A stretch of DNA of 21,009 nucleotides, taken from Saccharicrinis sp. UBA6048. GTDB taxonomy: Bacteria > Bacteroidota > Bacteroidia > Bacteroidales > Marinilabiliaceae. The DNA is taken from contig DIYS01000263.1 in NCBI GenBank assembly GCA_002429115.1, forward strand, positions 1-21,009, read 5' to 3'. How positions within the stretch are numbered: position 1 is the first letter of the stretch; each line of letters starts with the position of its first letter. Positions 6,073 through 14,547 of this stretch are shown here, in pieces. The position numbers were made by a program, and so were the translations under genes. Below the pieces are notes generated by a model. That model was not told the origin of the DNA and ran no database searches. It worked only from the letters and a program-made list of their open reading frames with translations.

Positions 6073-7770
6073 TTAAATAACCACACATTTAACTAATCCT
6101 TTGCCTGGAGAAGCCAGGTAAATATTGTCTTTGCTATCAGACATCACCGGAATGTGGAAACATCCTTCTACCAACTCATCGATACCTTCAACAAACTTAG
6201 CACCTTCGCGGCTGTATACTTTAATACGTGTAGGAGCTTTTTCAACAGTGATAACAGCTCCGTTGTGCAAGCGACGTACACTTACCGGGTTACAGCAAGA
6301 GTGGAAATCATCAATACCACGGCCACGCTGTCCGAATGATACAATCTTTTTACCATCCATATTGTAACCATCTACACGGAATGAACCAAGGTTAGCTGCA
6401 AGAATTTCACCTTTCTCAGAGTCTACATCAAAGTCAAGGATTGAACAACAAGGACGTAAATCTTTAATGGTTGAAAGTAATTTACCATCTTTTGAGCTAT
6501 AAATACCTAATGCTCCTTTACCTACATCAGATACCAATAACTTATCTTTAAAGATACGAGCACCAGTTGCATACTCACGATCTTCTAACAGATATTCGTT
6601 CTGCTTCTCGCCATTAGTATTGAATACGTAACATTTAGCACCAACCTTCTCCATATAGGTAGATACCTTACCTCTAAACTTAGTCTTCTTCTCTTTCAAA
6701 AGAGTTGTTAACACGTAAATGTTATTGTTAGCATCAGCAGCAATACAAGATGCCAGGCCTTCAGCTTCCACTTTAAATCGGCTCACCTCATCTCCATCAG
6801 GGTTGATGATTTGTATATTAAAAGCTTTTGGCTCTTCTTTCTTATCGCCCATACCATGCGAATTATAATCATCATGGATACCAAACTCAGTTGATAAAGC
6901 CACCAGGTTATCATTATTCAATACCGCCAGATATTTCACATTAGTGTGAACTGCACCTTTGTATGAATTATCAACTTTGTATTTCACATCATGCGCATTA
7001 GCCACAAACTTATCTAATCCTGCTTCTGTTTCGAGCATGTTGTTAAGCATGTTAAACATTTTAGCAACAAAAGGGTGCTGACGAATAGACTGATCAATTG
7101 GCTCGGCCCATTTAGCTAAAGCCTGTGCACTTTGTCCACCTGTTTTAGATGTTAAACGCACCCAAACAATTTGTGCTACATAAGGATCTTTGGAATTTAA
7201 ACGGATGTACTCTTTGTAAAAATCCTCTAGTTTATTATTATAAGCTTTCTCTTCCTCTTCAATCTTCTTCTTTTCTTCATCAGTTTTAGCCTGATAAATG
7301 CGGGAACTGAAACTATATGGATCCCCGTTCTCATCGTAAAACTTTCTTACAGCTTTACCATAACGCTGCGAACCATCTTCAACAAGACCTCCGGTAACCG
7401 TATATGCACGTTCACCTTTTTTACCTTTAATGGTCATATTGGCATTTTCGGCATAAAAGCGGGCAAACCACCCTTCCATTCTTTCACCAATGTTTAAGCT
7501 AACCTCTGTTGGTACAGGAAAATCATAGTTGAAAGTAAACTGTCCATCTTTAATCTCAGCTTTGGCCAAAATTGTTGGATTACCATCGACATAAGCTTCC
7601 ATTTCTACAGTGCCAGTTGTGAAACCTTCAACAGTACCTGTTAGGTTAAATCCGCCCTGTTTCTGCTCTTTTTCTTTTTTAGAGCCAGAACCACAAGCGC
7701 TCATTACTAAAACGATAGCGACTAAACTTAGTGCCTTTGCTAATCGCTCGACTAATTTAAAGTTGTTCAT
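6073..7770 (-). CDS. Cysteine-rich six-bladed beta-propeller lipoprotein
   Basis: 565 residues. The signal peptide ends in lipobox MSAC with Cys26, so it is probably membrane-anchored in the periplasm or at the surface. Residues about 39-130 resemble DUF4369; a charged helical region follows (about 135-260, with an E/K-rich segment near 160-190); residues about 270-565 form a propeller of the NHL/DUF5128-like six-bladed type, with blade repeats such as NNNIYVL, LLVSDVG and DNIYLASP. Besides the lipid Cys, seven cysteines are shared with the broken paralogue: KCYVF, RPCC, SCCNP, GCFHIP and KCVVI. Paired adjacent cysteines in propeller loops are unusual and suggest metal binding or redox-active disulfides (inference). 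It has the phased TTAAC block about 78 nt upstream and its own terminator downstream. No enzymatic function can be assigned. Confidence 0.9.
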   Translation of the reverse strand: MNNFKLVERLAKALSLVAIVLVMSACGSGSKKEKEQKQGGFNLTGTVEGFTTGTVEMEAYVDGNPTILAKAEIKDGQFTFNYDFPVPTEVSLNIGERMEGWFARFYAENANMTIKGKKGERAYTVTGGLVEDGSQRYGKAVRKFYDENGDPYSFSSRIYQAKTDEEKKKIEEEEKAYNNKLEDFYKEYIRLNSKDPYVAQIVWVRLTSKTGGQSAQALAKWAEPIDQSIRQHPFVAKMFNMLNNMLETEAGLDKFVANAHDVKYKVDNSYKGAVHTNVKYLAVLNNDNLVALSTEFGIHDDYNSHGMGDKKEEPKAFNIQIINPDGDEVSRFKVEAEGLASCIAADANNNIYVLTTLLKEKKTKFRGKVSTYMEKVGAKCYVFNTNGEKQNEYLLEDREYATGARIFKDKLLVSDVGKGALGIYSSKDGKLLSTIKDLRPCCSILDFDVDSEKGEILAANLGSFRVDGYNMDGKKIVSFGQRGRGIDDFHSCCNPVSVRRLHNGAVITVEKAPTRIKVYSREGAKFVEGIDELVEGCFHIPVMSDSKDNIYLASPGKGLVKCVVI

Positions 7771-7787
7771 TTTTGTCTGTCTTTATC

Positions 7788-7800
7788 TTAATTATTTAAC
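7788..7800 (-). promoter_or_regulatory. Variant of the GTTAAATAATCA leader element
   Basis: On the minus strand GTTAAATAATTAA lies 17 nt before the ATG at 7770. It differs from the exact copies before 2575, 3975 and 14519 by one base in the core and sits slightly further away. Confidence 0.4.
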
Positions 7801-7827
7801 TCTACTAATTAAATATGAATAATACTT

Positions 7828-7871
7828 AAATCCAGTTAATATTTAGCCAATCAAGGTTAATTAAGGTTAAT
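7828..7871 (-). promoter_or_regulatory. Putative operator: phased TTAAC boxes, copy 2
   Basis: Same structure as the block at 4028-4071: TTAACC at offsets 2 and 12, TTAACT at offset 33 on the minus strand. The 23 nt at 7849-7871 are identical in both copies. It lies about 78 nt before the propeller start codon. The rest of the two upstream regions differs, so this is not simply a duplicated intergenic segment. Confidence 0.55.
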
Positions 7872-7877
7872 AATTAA

Positions 7878-7907
7878 GCTATTAGCCGCTAGTTACTAGC
7901 AAATAGC
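7878..7907. repeat. Two-step inverted repeat downstream of the TlpA-like gene
   Basis: GCTATT (7878-7883) pairs with AATAGC (7902-7907) and, inside it, GCTAG (7888-7892) with CTAGC (7896-7900). On the minus strand the next bases are TTAATTATTAACC, a poor T-tract. It could be a weak terminator of the TlpA-like gene, or a DNA site next to the phased TTAAC block. Confidence 0.4.
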
Positions 7908-8037
7908 CATATACAAATTGGTTATTTATATCTCACAGATATTGGCAATTTGATTAGTTAGTATCTGGTGAACCTCGTCAGTTCAATGCATCTCCACCCT
8001 CTAAAACTCATCATACTCCAGCATTATCAGCCATCTG

Positions 8038-9111
8038 CTAATAACTAACATACAACTCTTCCAGAACATCCATTAGTTTCTCTGCCTGAATATTATTCTT
8101 GACAATGGTGCCATTTTTATCCAACAGAAAGTTATCAGGTACCTGCTTGATACAATAAGCTTTTGATATTGAGCTTTCGTAAGCTTTCAATTCAGATAGA
8201 TTTATAAATTCCTTAAGATCATCCTGCTCTATTGCTTTGATCCATGATTCAACATTTGTATCAAACGATAGGTTGACAATTTTAAAGCCTTGATTCTTAT
8301 ATTTATCAAACACCTTTTTGAAATAAAGATATTCTTCGCGACTAGGTCCACACCATGATGCCCAGCAATTAACCAGTAAATAACCATCGCCATAATAGTC
8401 CGACAATCTGGCTCTTATGTTATCAGGTCTATAACCCATATACTGAATAAAGGGCGTTCCTTCCTGCCTTAAATAAGTGGCATTGGTAAAACTTTGAAGT
8501 TTATCAAACTCAGGTTGTCCATTAAATGAAGGGCTTAATAATTCTACAATCTCCTCGAGCATATCAGCAGAGCCATAACCGGTATTAAGATACTTAAGCA
8601 GATAGTTCGTTCCCATTAAAGATACTGGGTGGTTTGGGTATTCTTTTACAAGCGTTAGTGCATGATTGATTAAGTGTTCTTGTGTCTCTGGTTTCAATTC
8701 GCAGTTGCTACGTTGATAACATTGATCGATGATTTGTTGATAACGTTTATATAATAAGTGAGATGATGATCCACTCACAATATCTTTCTCATCATTACTT
8801 CCATTTAACGCGGATGTGTATTGTATTTTTGAATTTTCAACAACCAAATGTCCGTTAAACGAAATAAAATCTTCGGTATAGAAATCAAGTTCAACGGGCT
8901 CTTCAACCTTTCCACGCAAGGTAAATCGTTCGTTCTTCACATAAAACGAATCTTTCTGTGTTAAAGTCAATGAATGAAAGTCACGATCGAAATACAAGTA
9001 TTGATCAGGTAAACCTTTGATATGCCCATGAATTATAAAACCGCCTTCGGGTTGGGGATGTGAGCACGACAAGAAACCAATAACGAGCACTATTAAAGAT
9101 AAATACCTCAT
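8038..9111 (-). CDS. DUF4369/TlpA-like thioredoxin-fold lipoprotein with CxxS active site
   Basis: 357 residues from the ATG at 9109-9111. The frame is open to an earlier ATG at 9162, but that codon lies in the palindromic stem of a terminator and would put 17 unsuitable residues before the signal peptide, so the internal start is chosen. Signal peptide with lipobox FLSC (Cys16), then a DUF4369-like beta domain (about 23-110), a helical linker, and a C-terminal TlpA/AhpC-type thioredoxin fold from about 225. The active site reads WCGPS (Cys254, Ser257) where the family normally has WCGPC: the nucleophile remains and the resolving cysteine is lost. The cis-proline in QVPDNF is kept. Such CxxS proteins tend to form mixed disulfides or isomerise rather than reduce. 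Its place after susD fits the SusCD-TlpA arrangement often seen in Bacteroidota. Confidence 0.92.
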   Translation of the reverse strand: MRYLSLIVLVIGFLSCSHPQPEGGFIIHGHIKGLPDQYLYFDRDFHSLTLTQKDSFYVKNERFTLRGKVEEPVELDFYTEDFISFNGHLVVENSKIQYTSALNGSNDEKDIVSGSSSHLLYKRYQQIIDQCYQRSNCELKPETQEHLINHALTLVKEYPNHPVSLMGTNYLLKYLNTGYGSADMLEEIVELLSPSFNGQPEFDKLQSFTNATYLRQEGTPFIQYMGYRPDNIRARLSDYYGDGYLLVNCWASWCGPSREEYLYFKKVFDKYKNQGFKIVNLSFDTNVESWIKAIEQDDLKEFINLSELKAYESSISKAYCIKQVPDNFLLDKNGTIVKNNIQAEKLMDVLEELYVSY

Positions 9112-9146
9112 TATAATTGGTTTTAGGGTAATAAAACAGAAAAGAG

Positions 9147-9174
9147 AAAAAATCCCTCCCATATGGGAGGGATT
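9147..9174 (-). terminator. Intrinsic terminator after susD
   Basis: A perfect 24-nt palindrome (9151-9174, with CCCTCCC against GGGAGGG) is followed on the minus strand by six T residues (9152-9147) and a pyrimidine-rich run. It lies 19 nt past the susD stop and 36 nt before the TlpA-like start, so it ends or attenuates the susCD transcript before that gene. On the plus strand the following bases are not T-rich. Confidence 0.88.
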
Positions 9175-9192
9175 GAGTTTTATTAAGAGCGT

Positions 9193-10674
9193 TTATTGCT
9201 CACGTGGATTTTGTTTTATTTGTCCATTACTGGTTTGAATAACTTTCTCACCAATTGGCATTGCCCAATTAATGCTATTAGCAGACCAAGTAACCGATTT
9301 TTGTGGATTTCCATCCTCATAATCCCATTCGCGTGTGAATGAAATTCCTGCATTCTCAACAGCATTGAGTCGTTTAATATCAAAGAAACGCATTCCGAAA
9401 ATATGAAACTCAAGACGTCTTTCATTTACTACAAAGTCAACAGCTTCTTCTTCTGTAGTAAAATCTTCGGTATAAGATGCTATAAATGCTGCCTCATCAA
9501 ACACTGGATTATCAGGATCTGTATCATCAATAAAAGGCTTCCTATCAAATCGTTTCGATCTTAAGGTATTAATAACTTCCTCTGCTCCATTAAAATCACC
9601 TGTGCGTGCCAAGCATTCTGCTTTAATCAATAACAACTCAGGAACAGTAACACCAATAATTTCTGCAAAATTTCGATACGATGTCAAACCAACGATGTAA
9701 TTACCCTCACTTGGATTATCGGGAATTTCTGTCAAACGTAAATCATTTGCTGGTTTATCAAATGCAGCGATTAAACCAGGTGAAAAACGACCAATTCCTT
9801 TATAATTTGGCCAAGAACCAATTGAAGAATAACTTAACTCCTTGAATAGCAAATACTCTGGATTATCTGCTCCCTTAGGAGGTGCACCTGATAAGGAATT
9901 ATAATCAATTAAAGTTGAGTTATAAGCCAGAGCTTTATTTGCATAAGCTAACGCACTTTCTTCACCAGTATAATTACCCATGTGAAGATAAACACGTGCT
10001 AACAATGATTCAGCGGCTGATTTATTAACTCGGTCGATGAAAGGTCGATCTACCATCAACATTGGGATTGCTTCTTTCAAATCCTTAACTATAAAGTCAT
10101 ATACTTCAGTTACTGAAGCTCTTTGTAATGAAACATTTTGATCTGCATAAGTTAAGACAATTGGTACACCCGATCCTTCTTCCGCGGCCTGAGGTAAATT
10201 ATAATGAACCGCATAGAAATTTACTAATCTGAAATAAGCATGTGCTCTGTGCACTAAAGCTTCTGCAATATATTGGTTCTTTGTCGCCTCATCACCTTCG
10301 ATATCAGGTGTTATTTCCAGAATATAATTACAATTTGAAATACAAGCATATGGACTATCCCAACCTCTATCATCATCGCTTGAAAGGTAGAAACGATCTT
10401 CAAGACGATACATCGCTGCCTGATAACGTTGCCAACTTGAAGCTTCCAGACCTTGAATATCTTCATCCATCAATTCTATATTGTCATTTATTAGTAACGA
10501 CATAGTATTGCTGTTTCCGTATGATCCAGAAAAACGCATGGCATAATCCAGTAAAGCATTAACATCTTCAAGTGTTTCAGCAATAGCCTGTCCTTTGGGC
10601 TGAATATTCACATAGTCATCACATGAAGCGAACAAGACAGCCATCAATAGTATAAATATATTTAATTTCTTCAT
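9193..10674 (-). CDS. SusD/RagB-family outer-membrane lipoprotein
   Basis: 493 residues. Lipobox FASC with Cys18 follows a short signal peptide, and the mature start CDDYVNIQPKG is typical of SusD-like proteins (compare the usual CxxxLDxxPxG start). Helical TPR-like segments such as AEALVHRAHAYFRLVNFYA and ESLLARVYLHMG, and the C-terminal FVVNERRLEFHIFGMRFFDIKRL block, are family hallmarks. These proteins form the surface lid on the SusC barrel and help to capture the substrate. It starts 11 nt after the susC stop, so the two are cotranscribed, and a strong terminator follows it. The substrate cannot be told from sequence: no carbohydrate-active enzyme lies in the window, so a glycan is not assured. 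Confidence 0.97.
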   Translation of the reverse strand: MKKLNIFILLMAVLFASCDDYVNIQPKGQAIAETLEDVNALLDYAMRFSGSYGNSNTMSLLINDNIELMDEDIQGLEASSWQRYQAAMYRLEDRFYLSSDDDRGWDSPYACISNCNYILEITPDIEGDEATKNQYIAEALVHRAHAYFRLVNFYAVHYNLPQAAEEGSGVPIVLTYADQNVSLQRASVTEVYDFIVKDLKEAIPMLMVDRPFIDRVNKSAAESLLARVYLHMGNYTGEESALAYANKALAYNSTLIDYNSLSGAPPKGADNPEYLLFKELSYSSIGSWPNYKGIGRFSPGLIAAFDKPANDLRLTEIPDNPSEGNYIVGLTSYRNFAEIIGVTVPELLLIKAECLARTGDFNGAEEVINTLRSKRFDRKPFIDDTDPDNPVFDEAAFIASYTEDFTTEEEAVDFVVNERRLEFHIFGMRFFDIKRLNAVENAGISFTREWDYEDGNPQKSVTWSANSINWAMPIGEKVIQTSNGQIKQNPREQ

Positions 10675-10685
10675 TGTTCTATTTT

Positions 10686-13600
10686 TTAAAATTCAAATCT
10701 TGCTCCTACTACAAATGATACTGGTACTTTTACACCCGGACGATACGCACTGGCAAAATTTCCACCAAACGTAATAGCTCTTCCAGAAAATGGTACCGAA
10801 TCAGGATCAATATCTTTATCATTAGCTGACCAAAGAATTCCTAGGTCACGAACCTGGAACATTACACTTGCTCTTTTCATTCCTATTTTACTTATTAAAT
10901 CACTACTTAATTGGTAGTTAAGTGTAATATCCTTTAATCGTATATGAGAAGCATCTTGTAACCCAACGTTAGACAAGGTGTACGCACTTCTTCTATCATA
11001 ACTACTCGCTTCACCTGCATCACGTGGAACAGCAGGAATATCTGTATTAGTATTTTCTGGAGTCCATGCATTTGCAACATCTTTGTGGTGGGCTCTTGTA
11101 TCACTGAAACTAGTATAGACAGCATACTTTGCATCCAGATTTTCCTCAAATACATGACCAAACTTATAAGTTATCAATGAAGACAAAGTAAAGTTCTTAT
11201 AAGTAAATACATTTGTTAATCCACCGAACACAGGAGCAATAAAAGGCTTACTTATTGACATATCTTCCTGAGTCAACTCCTGGAATGCTGCATCTTTATA
11301 AGAGATTATTTCTCTATCCTTATTATACACTTGTGGATCACCATTTTCATCTAATCCAGCCCAATCGTAATAGGCACGTACACTAACATCTTCTCCAATT
11401 ACTTTTGAACGACCTGAGCTAGTATCATAATAATAACCAGAACCGTCAGTTGGCGCTCTGTCACCATACTTCAACACTTCATTTTTATTGTATGAGAAAT
11501 TAACTTTCGCTCTCCAGTTAAAGTCAGATTTATCCATAATATCGCCTTCCAAAGAGACTTCGATACCTTTGTTGGAGATCTTTCCATCGTTTGACATTAC
11601 TTTGCCCAAACCAAATGATGAGTTTACTTCCTGACTTACTAACAGGTCTGATGATTGCTTATCATATACATCAATAGATCCCATAATTCGATTTAAGAAA
11701 CCAAAATCAACACCTAAGTTAGTTGTAATTGTTTGTTCCGGCGCCAAGTTTGGATTACCAGCACTAATAATGCTTGCATATTGTCTGTTTGACAACCAAT
11801 CACCACGCGAACTATATCCAATAACCGTTTCCGTGGTTAATCCACGACGCATATTACCATTAACACCATACGATGCTCTTAATTTTAATACATCCAGCCA
11901 GCTTACGGCTAAGAAATCTTCCTTAGCTGCATTCCATGAACCACTTAATGCCCAATAGATATTCTTAGCTAATCGCTCATTTATACCAAATGCAGTACCT
12001 TGTGCAACTTTGTACGATCCTTCAATGTTGTATTTAGCCTTATAACTATAGCCAATATTTGAGAATGTTGCAATTGTTCTTGTAACTTCACCTGGTGTAA
12101 AGAAATTCATATTTGAGAAAGAACCATAACCTAAATAAGGTTCTTTAACAACAAGATCATATTGTCCTGTATTTTCATCCAAGATGTACTCGTCAATTGT
12201 AATATTTCCATTATCATCTGACCATTGGTTGTGATCAAAAGTTACATCATACAAACCTGTTTTATCACTATAACCAACAAACTTCTGCTGATTTGATGAG
12301 TATTCACTCTCTGTTGCCTCCATACCAAATACTCCTGATATTACATGGTCACTAGCAAATACTTTGTTGAAATTCAGACTACCACGAATCACACTATTGT
12401 CATTAACAGTACGATTCTTCTCCAGATATGCTCCATATGGAACGGCTCTCTCAACTCCAGAACCGCCACCCATATCTGGTGTTAAAATGAACCTATTATG
12501 ACTTATTCTCATGTCATACAAGCCCATTGGCTTATGGTTACGTACATTGGTTTCTATTCTATTAAACTGATATTTAAAATCAGCTGTTAACCAATTTGTA
12601 ATTTTGTAGTTTAGACCTGCAGCCATTCTTAAGTTATTAGTCTTGGTCACATTGTCACGGTAATTCAAATCAGTGATTGGACTATAATCAATAGGATCAA
12701 ACCCCAATCCAAGAAATTCATCTTTATACGGTGCATAAACATCTTTAAGTGGTAATGGACTACCATCTTCACCAACAAGGGTATCATAACGTTTAATCCA
12801 GTTATACCCTGTATATAGGTCATTCACACCAAAACCATTCCTATTCTCATCACTTGTTGCCAGACTCACATCAAATAATGCTGATAAACGATCGGTAACC
12901 TGCACATCAGTAGTTAATGATAAGTTCAATCGTTCGAAATCATCACCAACACGTGTTTTTTCTTCTTTGATATGTGAAGCCGTAAAATTGTAATTGATGA
13001 ATTTAGATCCTCCTCGAATACTTAATGAATTATTCATCGAAAAACCATTCCTTAACAGCTTATCCTGGAATTGATCCAATACGTCATTTTGTGCTAATTG
13101 TGCTAAACGCGCATCTCGTTGTGCCTCATCTTGAGCAGTTTGACCACTTGCATAAAAATCAGCCCAAATTGTATCAAAACTGTCTAATCCGGTATATTTA
13201 TACCCATAATTTTCTTCCAGAGGCCAAGGATAAGGTCCCCAGGCAGGATCCCACCATACAGGTACTTCTTCCTTAAAATTAATGGCTTGATAGGCTGCAT
13301 TTGTAGTAGGATTATACATCATATAATCATTACGCATAGCAATCTCATCAGCAGAACTGGCGAATCCAAAATCATCAAGTTTTTGCTTGGTTCCAAACGT
13401 CCAGTTTGTTGAAAATGATACAGTAGGTTTTCCTTCTCCTCCACGTTTAGTTGTAATTACTATTACACCATTTGATGCTCGTAATCCCCATAAAGCAGTT
13501 GCTGCAGCATCCTTTAACACATCAATCGACTCAATGGTTGCCTGATCAATATCGTTAAAAGGACCATCGTATGGGAAACCATCCACCACAATAAGTGGCT

Positions 13601-14519
13601 GACGGTTAGCTGAATTTGTCGCTTGCATTTTGGGATCGAACAATTCACCTTCCTGATCAAATGTGCTGATACCACGCAATACCAATTCTAATGATTCTTC
13701 TCCACCATCTCTTGTCACAGCGTTAATATTAAGTCCAGTAGCCAAACCTTCCATACGATCATCAAGATTTACAGTTACCTGGCGATCAATACTTTCAGCT
13801 GTTACTTTTGCTGTTGCCGAAGTTGCACGTACTTTACTTACTTTAGTATAACCCGTAACAACTACTTCGTCAAGATTTTCCATATCAGATACCATCACAA
13901 TATCAATGACTGTGCGACCTTCGATTGGAATTTCCTGGGTTGCATAACCCAAACTTGAAACTTCAAGCGTTACACCTTCTTCTATTGGTGCTTCTAAAAT
14001 ATACTTTCCGTCAACAGCCGATACACACCCATAGGTAGTACCTTTAAAACAAACAGCCGCAAATGGTAATGGCTCTCCATTCTCATCTTTAACGGTACCT
14101 GTAATTGTGATTTTCTTTTCTTCCTGCTGCTCTTCAATAACGACAGGAGCTGGCTCCTCAATCTTACGCTTAATAACGTAAACACCATTTTTAAGCTCGT
14201 ATTCCAGACCTTTATCGGCAAGAATTACGTTTAAGATTTCTTCTATGTTGCCCTCAGCATTTACTTCAAGGTTAGAAAAAGATTCAACATCTTCATTACT
14301 AAAAGCAAATACAAAGTCTGTCTGCGATTGAATTTTCCAGAAAAGATCAGCCAGAGTTATATCACTCTCATTTACAGAAACTTTACTTCCCTGAGAATAA
14401 ACACCTGCAGATACCTGCAACATCCCAATTAATAAAAACATAACAGACAGTTTCATAATCCTGTACAGTTTTGTCATCTTTCTTCCCTCAAGAAAGATGG
14501 GTTCTCGATTTTTCTTCAT
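10686..14519 (-). CDS. SusC/RagA-family TonB-dependent transducer with STN domain
   Basis: 1277 residues, usual for an STN-bearing SusC. A long N-terminus carries a signal peptide ending VYSQ near residue 43. Then come an STN (secretin/TonB N-terminal) domain at about 48-117, a CarboxypepD_reg-like domain at about 138-210, the DEVVVTGY segment at 217-224, a plug domain (about 230-360, with RGISTF and DAAATALWGLRASNGVIVITTKRG) and the beta-barrel ending in aromatic Phe. It imports a ligand across the outer membrane using TonB energy. The STN domain shows it can also signal to the FecR-type protein encoded just upstream, as FecA does to FecR. Another ATG (residue 15) is possible as a start, but an exact GTTAAATAATCA element stands 11 nt before the first one. 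No frameshift or truncation is seen. Confidence 0.97.
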   Translation of the reverse strand: MKKNREPIFLEGRKMTKLYRIMKLSVMFLLIGMLQVSAGVYSQGSKVSVNESDITLADLFWKIQSQTDFVFAFSNEDVESFSNLEVNAEGNIEEILNVILADKGLEYELKNGVYVIKRKIEEPAPVVIEEQQEEKKITITGTVKDENGEPLPFAAVCFKGTTYGCVSAVDGKYILEAPIEEGVTLEVSSLGYATQEIPIEGRTVIDIVMVSDMENLDEVVVTGYTKVSKVRATSATAKVTAESIDRQVTVNLDDRMEGLATGLNINAVTRDGGEESLELVLRGISTFDQEGELFDPKMQATNSANRQPLIVVDGFPYDGPFNDIDQATIESIDVLKDAAATALWGLRASNGVIVITTKRGGEGKPTVSFSTNWTFGTKQKLDDFGFASSADEIAMRNDYMMYNPTTNAAYQAINFKEEVPVWWDPAWGPYPWPLEENYGYKYTGLDSFDTIWADFYASGQTAQDEAQRDARLAQLAQNDVLDQFQDKLLRNGFSMNNSLSIRGGSKFINYNFTASHIKEEKTRVGDDFERLNLSLTTDVQVTDRLSALFDVSLATSDENRNGFGVNDLYTGYNWIKRYDTLVGEDGSPLPLKDVYAPYKDEFLGLGFDPIDYSPITDLNYRDNVTKTNNLRMAAGLNYKITNWLTADFKYQFNRIETNVRNHKPMGLYDMRISHNRFILTPDMGGGSGVERAVPYGAYLEKNRTVNDNSVIRGSLNFNKVFASDHVISGVFGMEATESEYSSNQQKFVGYSDKTGLYDVTFDHNQWSDDNGNITIDEYILDENTGQYDLVVKEPYLGYGSFSNMNFFTPGEVTRTIATFSNIGYSYKAKYNIEGSYKVAQGTAFGINERLAKNIYWALSGSWNAAKEDFLAVSWLDVLKLRASYGVNGNMRRGLTTETVIGYSSRGDWLSNRQYASIISAGNPNLAPEQTITTNLGVDFGFLNRIMGSIDVYDKQSSDLLVSQEVNSSFGLGKVMSNDGKISNKGIEVSLEGDIMDKSDFNWRAKVNFSYNKNEVLKYGDRAPTDGSGYYYDTSSGRSKVIGEDVSVRAYYDWAGLDENGDPQVYNKDREIISYKDAAFQELTQEDMSISKPFIAPVFGGLTNVFTYKNFTLSSLITYKFGHVFEENLDAKYAVYTSFSDTRAHHKDVANAWTPENTNTDIPAVPRDAGEASSYDRRSAYTLSNVGLQDASHIRLKDITLNYQLSSDLISKIGMKRASVMFQVRDLGILWSANDKDIDPDSVPFSGRAITFGGNFASAYRPGVKVPVSFVVGARFEF

Positions 14520-14530
14520 ACTTTTGATAT

Positions 14531-14542
14531 TGATTATTTAAC
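14531..14542 (-). promoter_or_regulatory. GTTAAATAATCA leader element before susC
   Basis: Exact copy of the 12-mer, 11 nt before the susC ATG, nearly the same spacing as at the two thioredoxin genes. No phased TTAAC block accompanies it here. Confidence 0.5.
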
Positions 14543-14547
14543 GAATG

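Noticed and set aside
9112..9162. Upstream ATG extending the TlpA-like lipoprotein by 17 residues
   Set aside because: It falls in the stem of a strong terminator, and the internal ATG at 9111 gives a proper lipoprotein signal peptide.
9193..14519. Polysaccharide utilisation locus
   Set aside because: SusC and SusD are present, but no glycoside hydrolase, lyase, sulfatase or esterase is in the window, so a glycan substrate is not supported.
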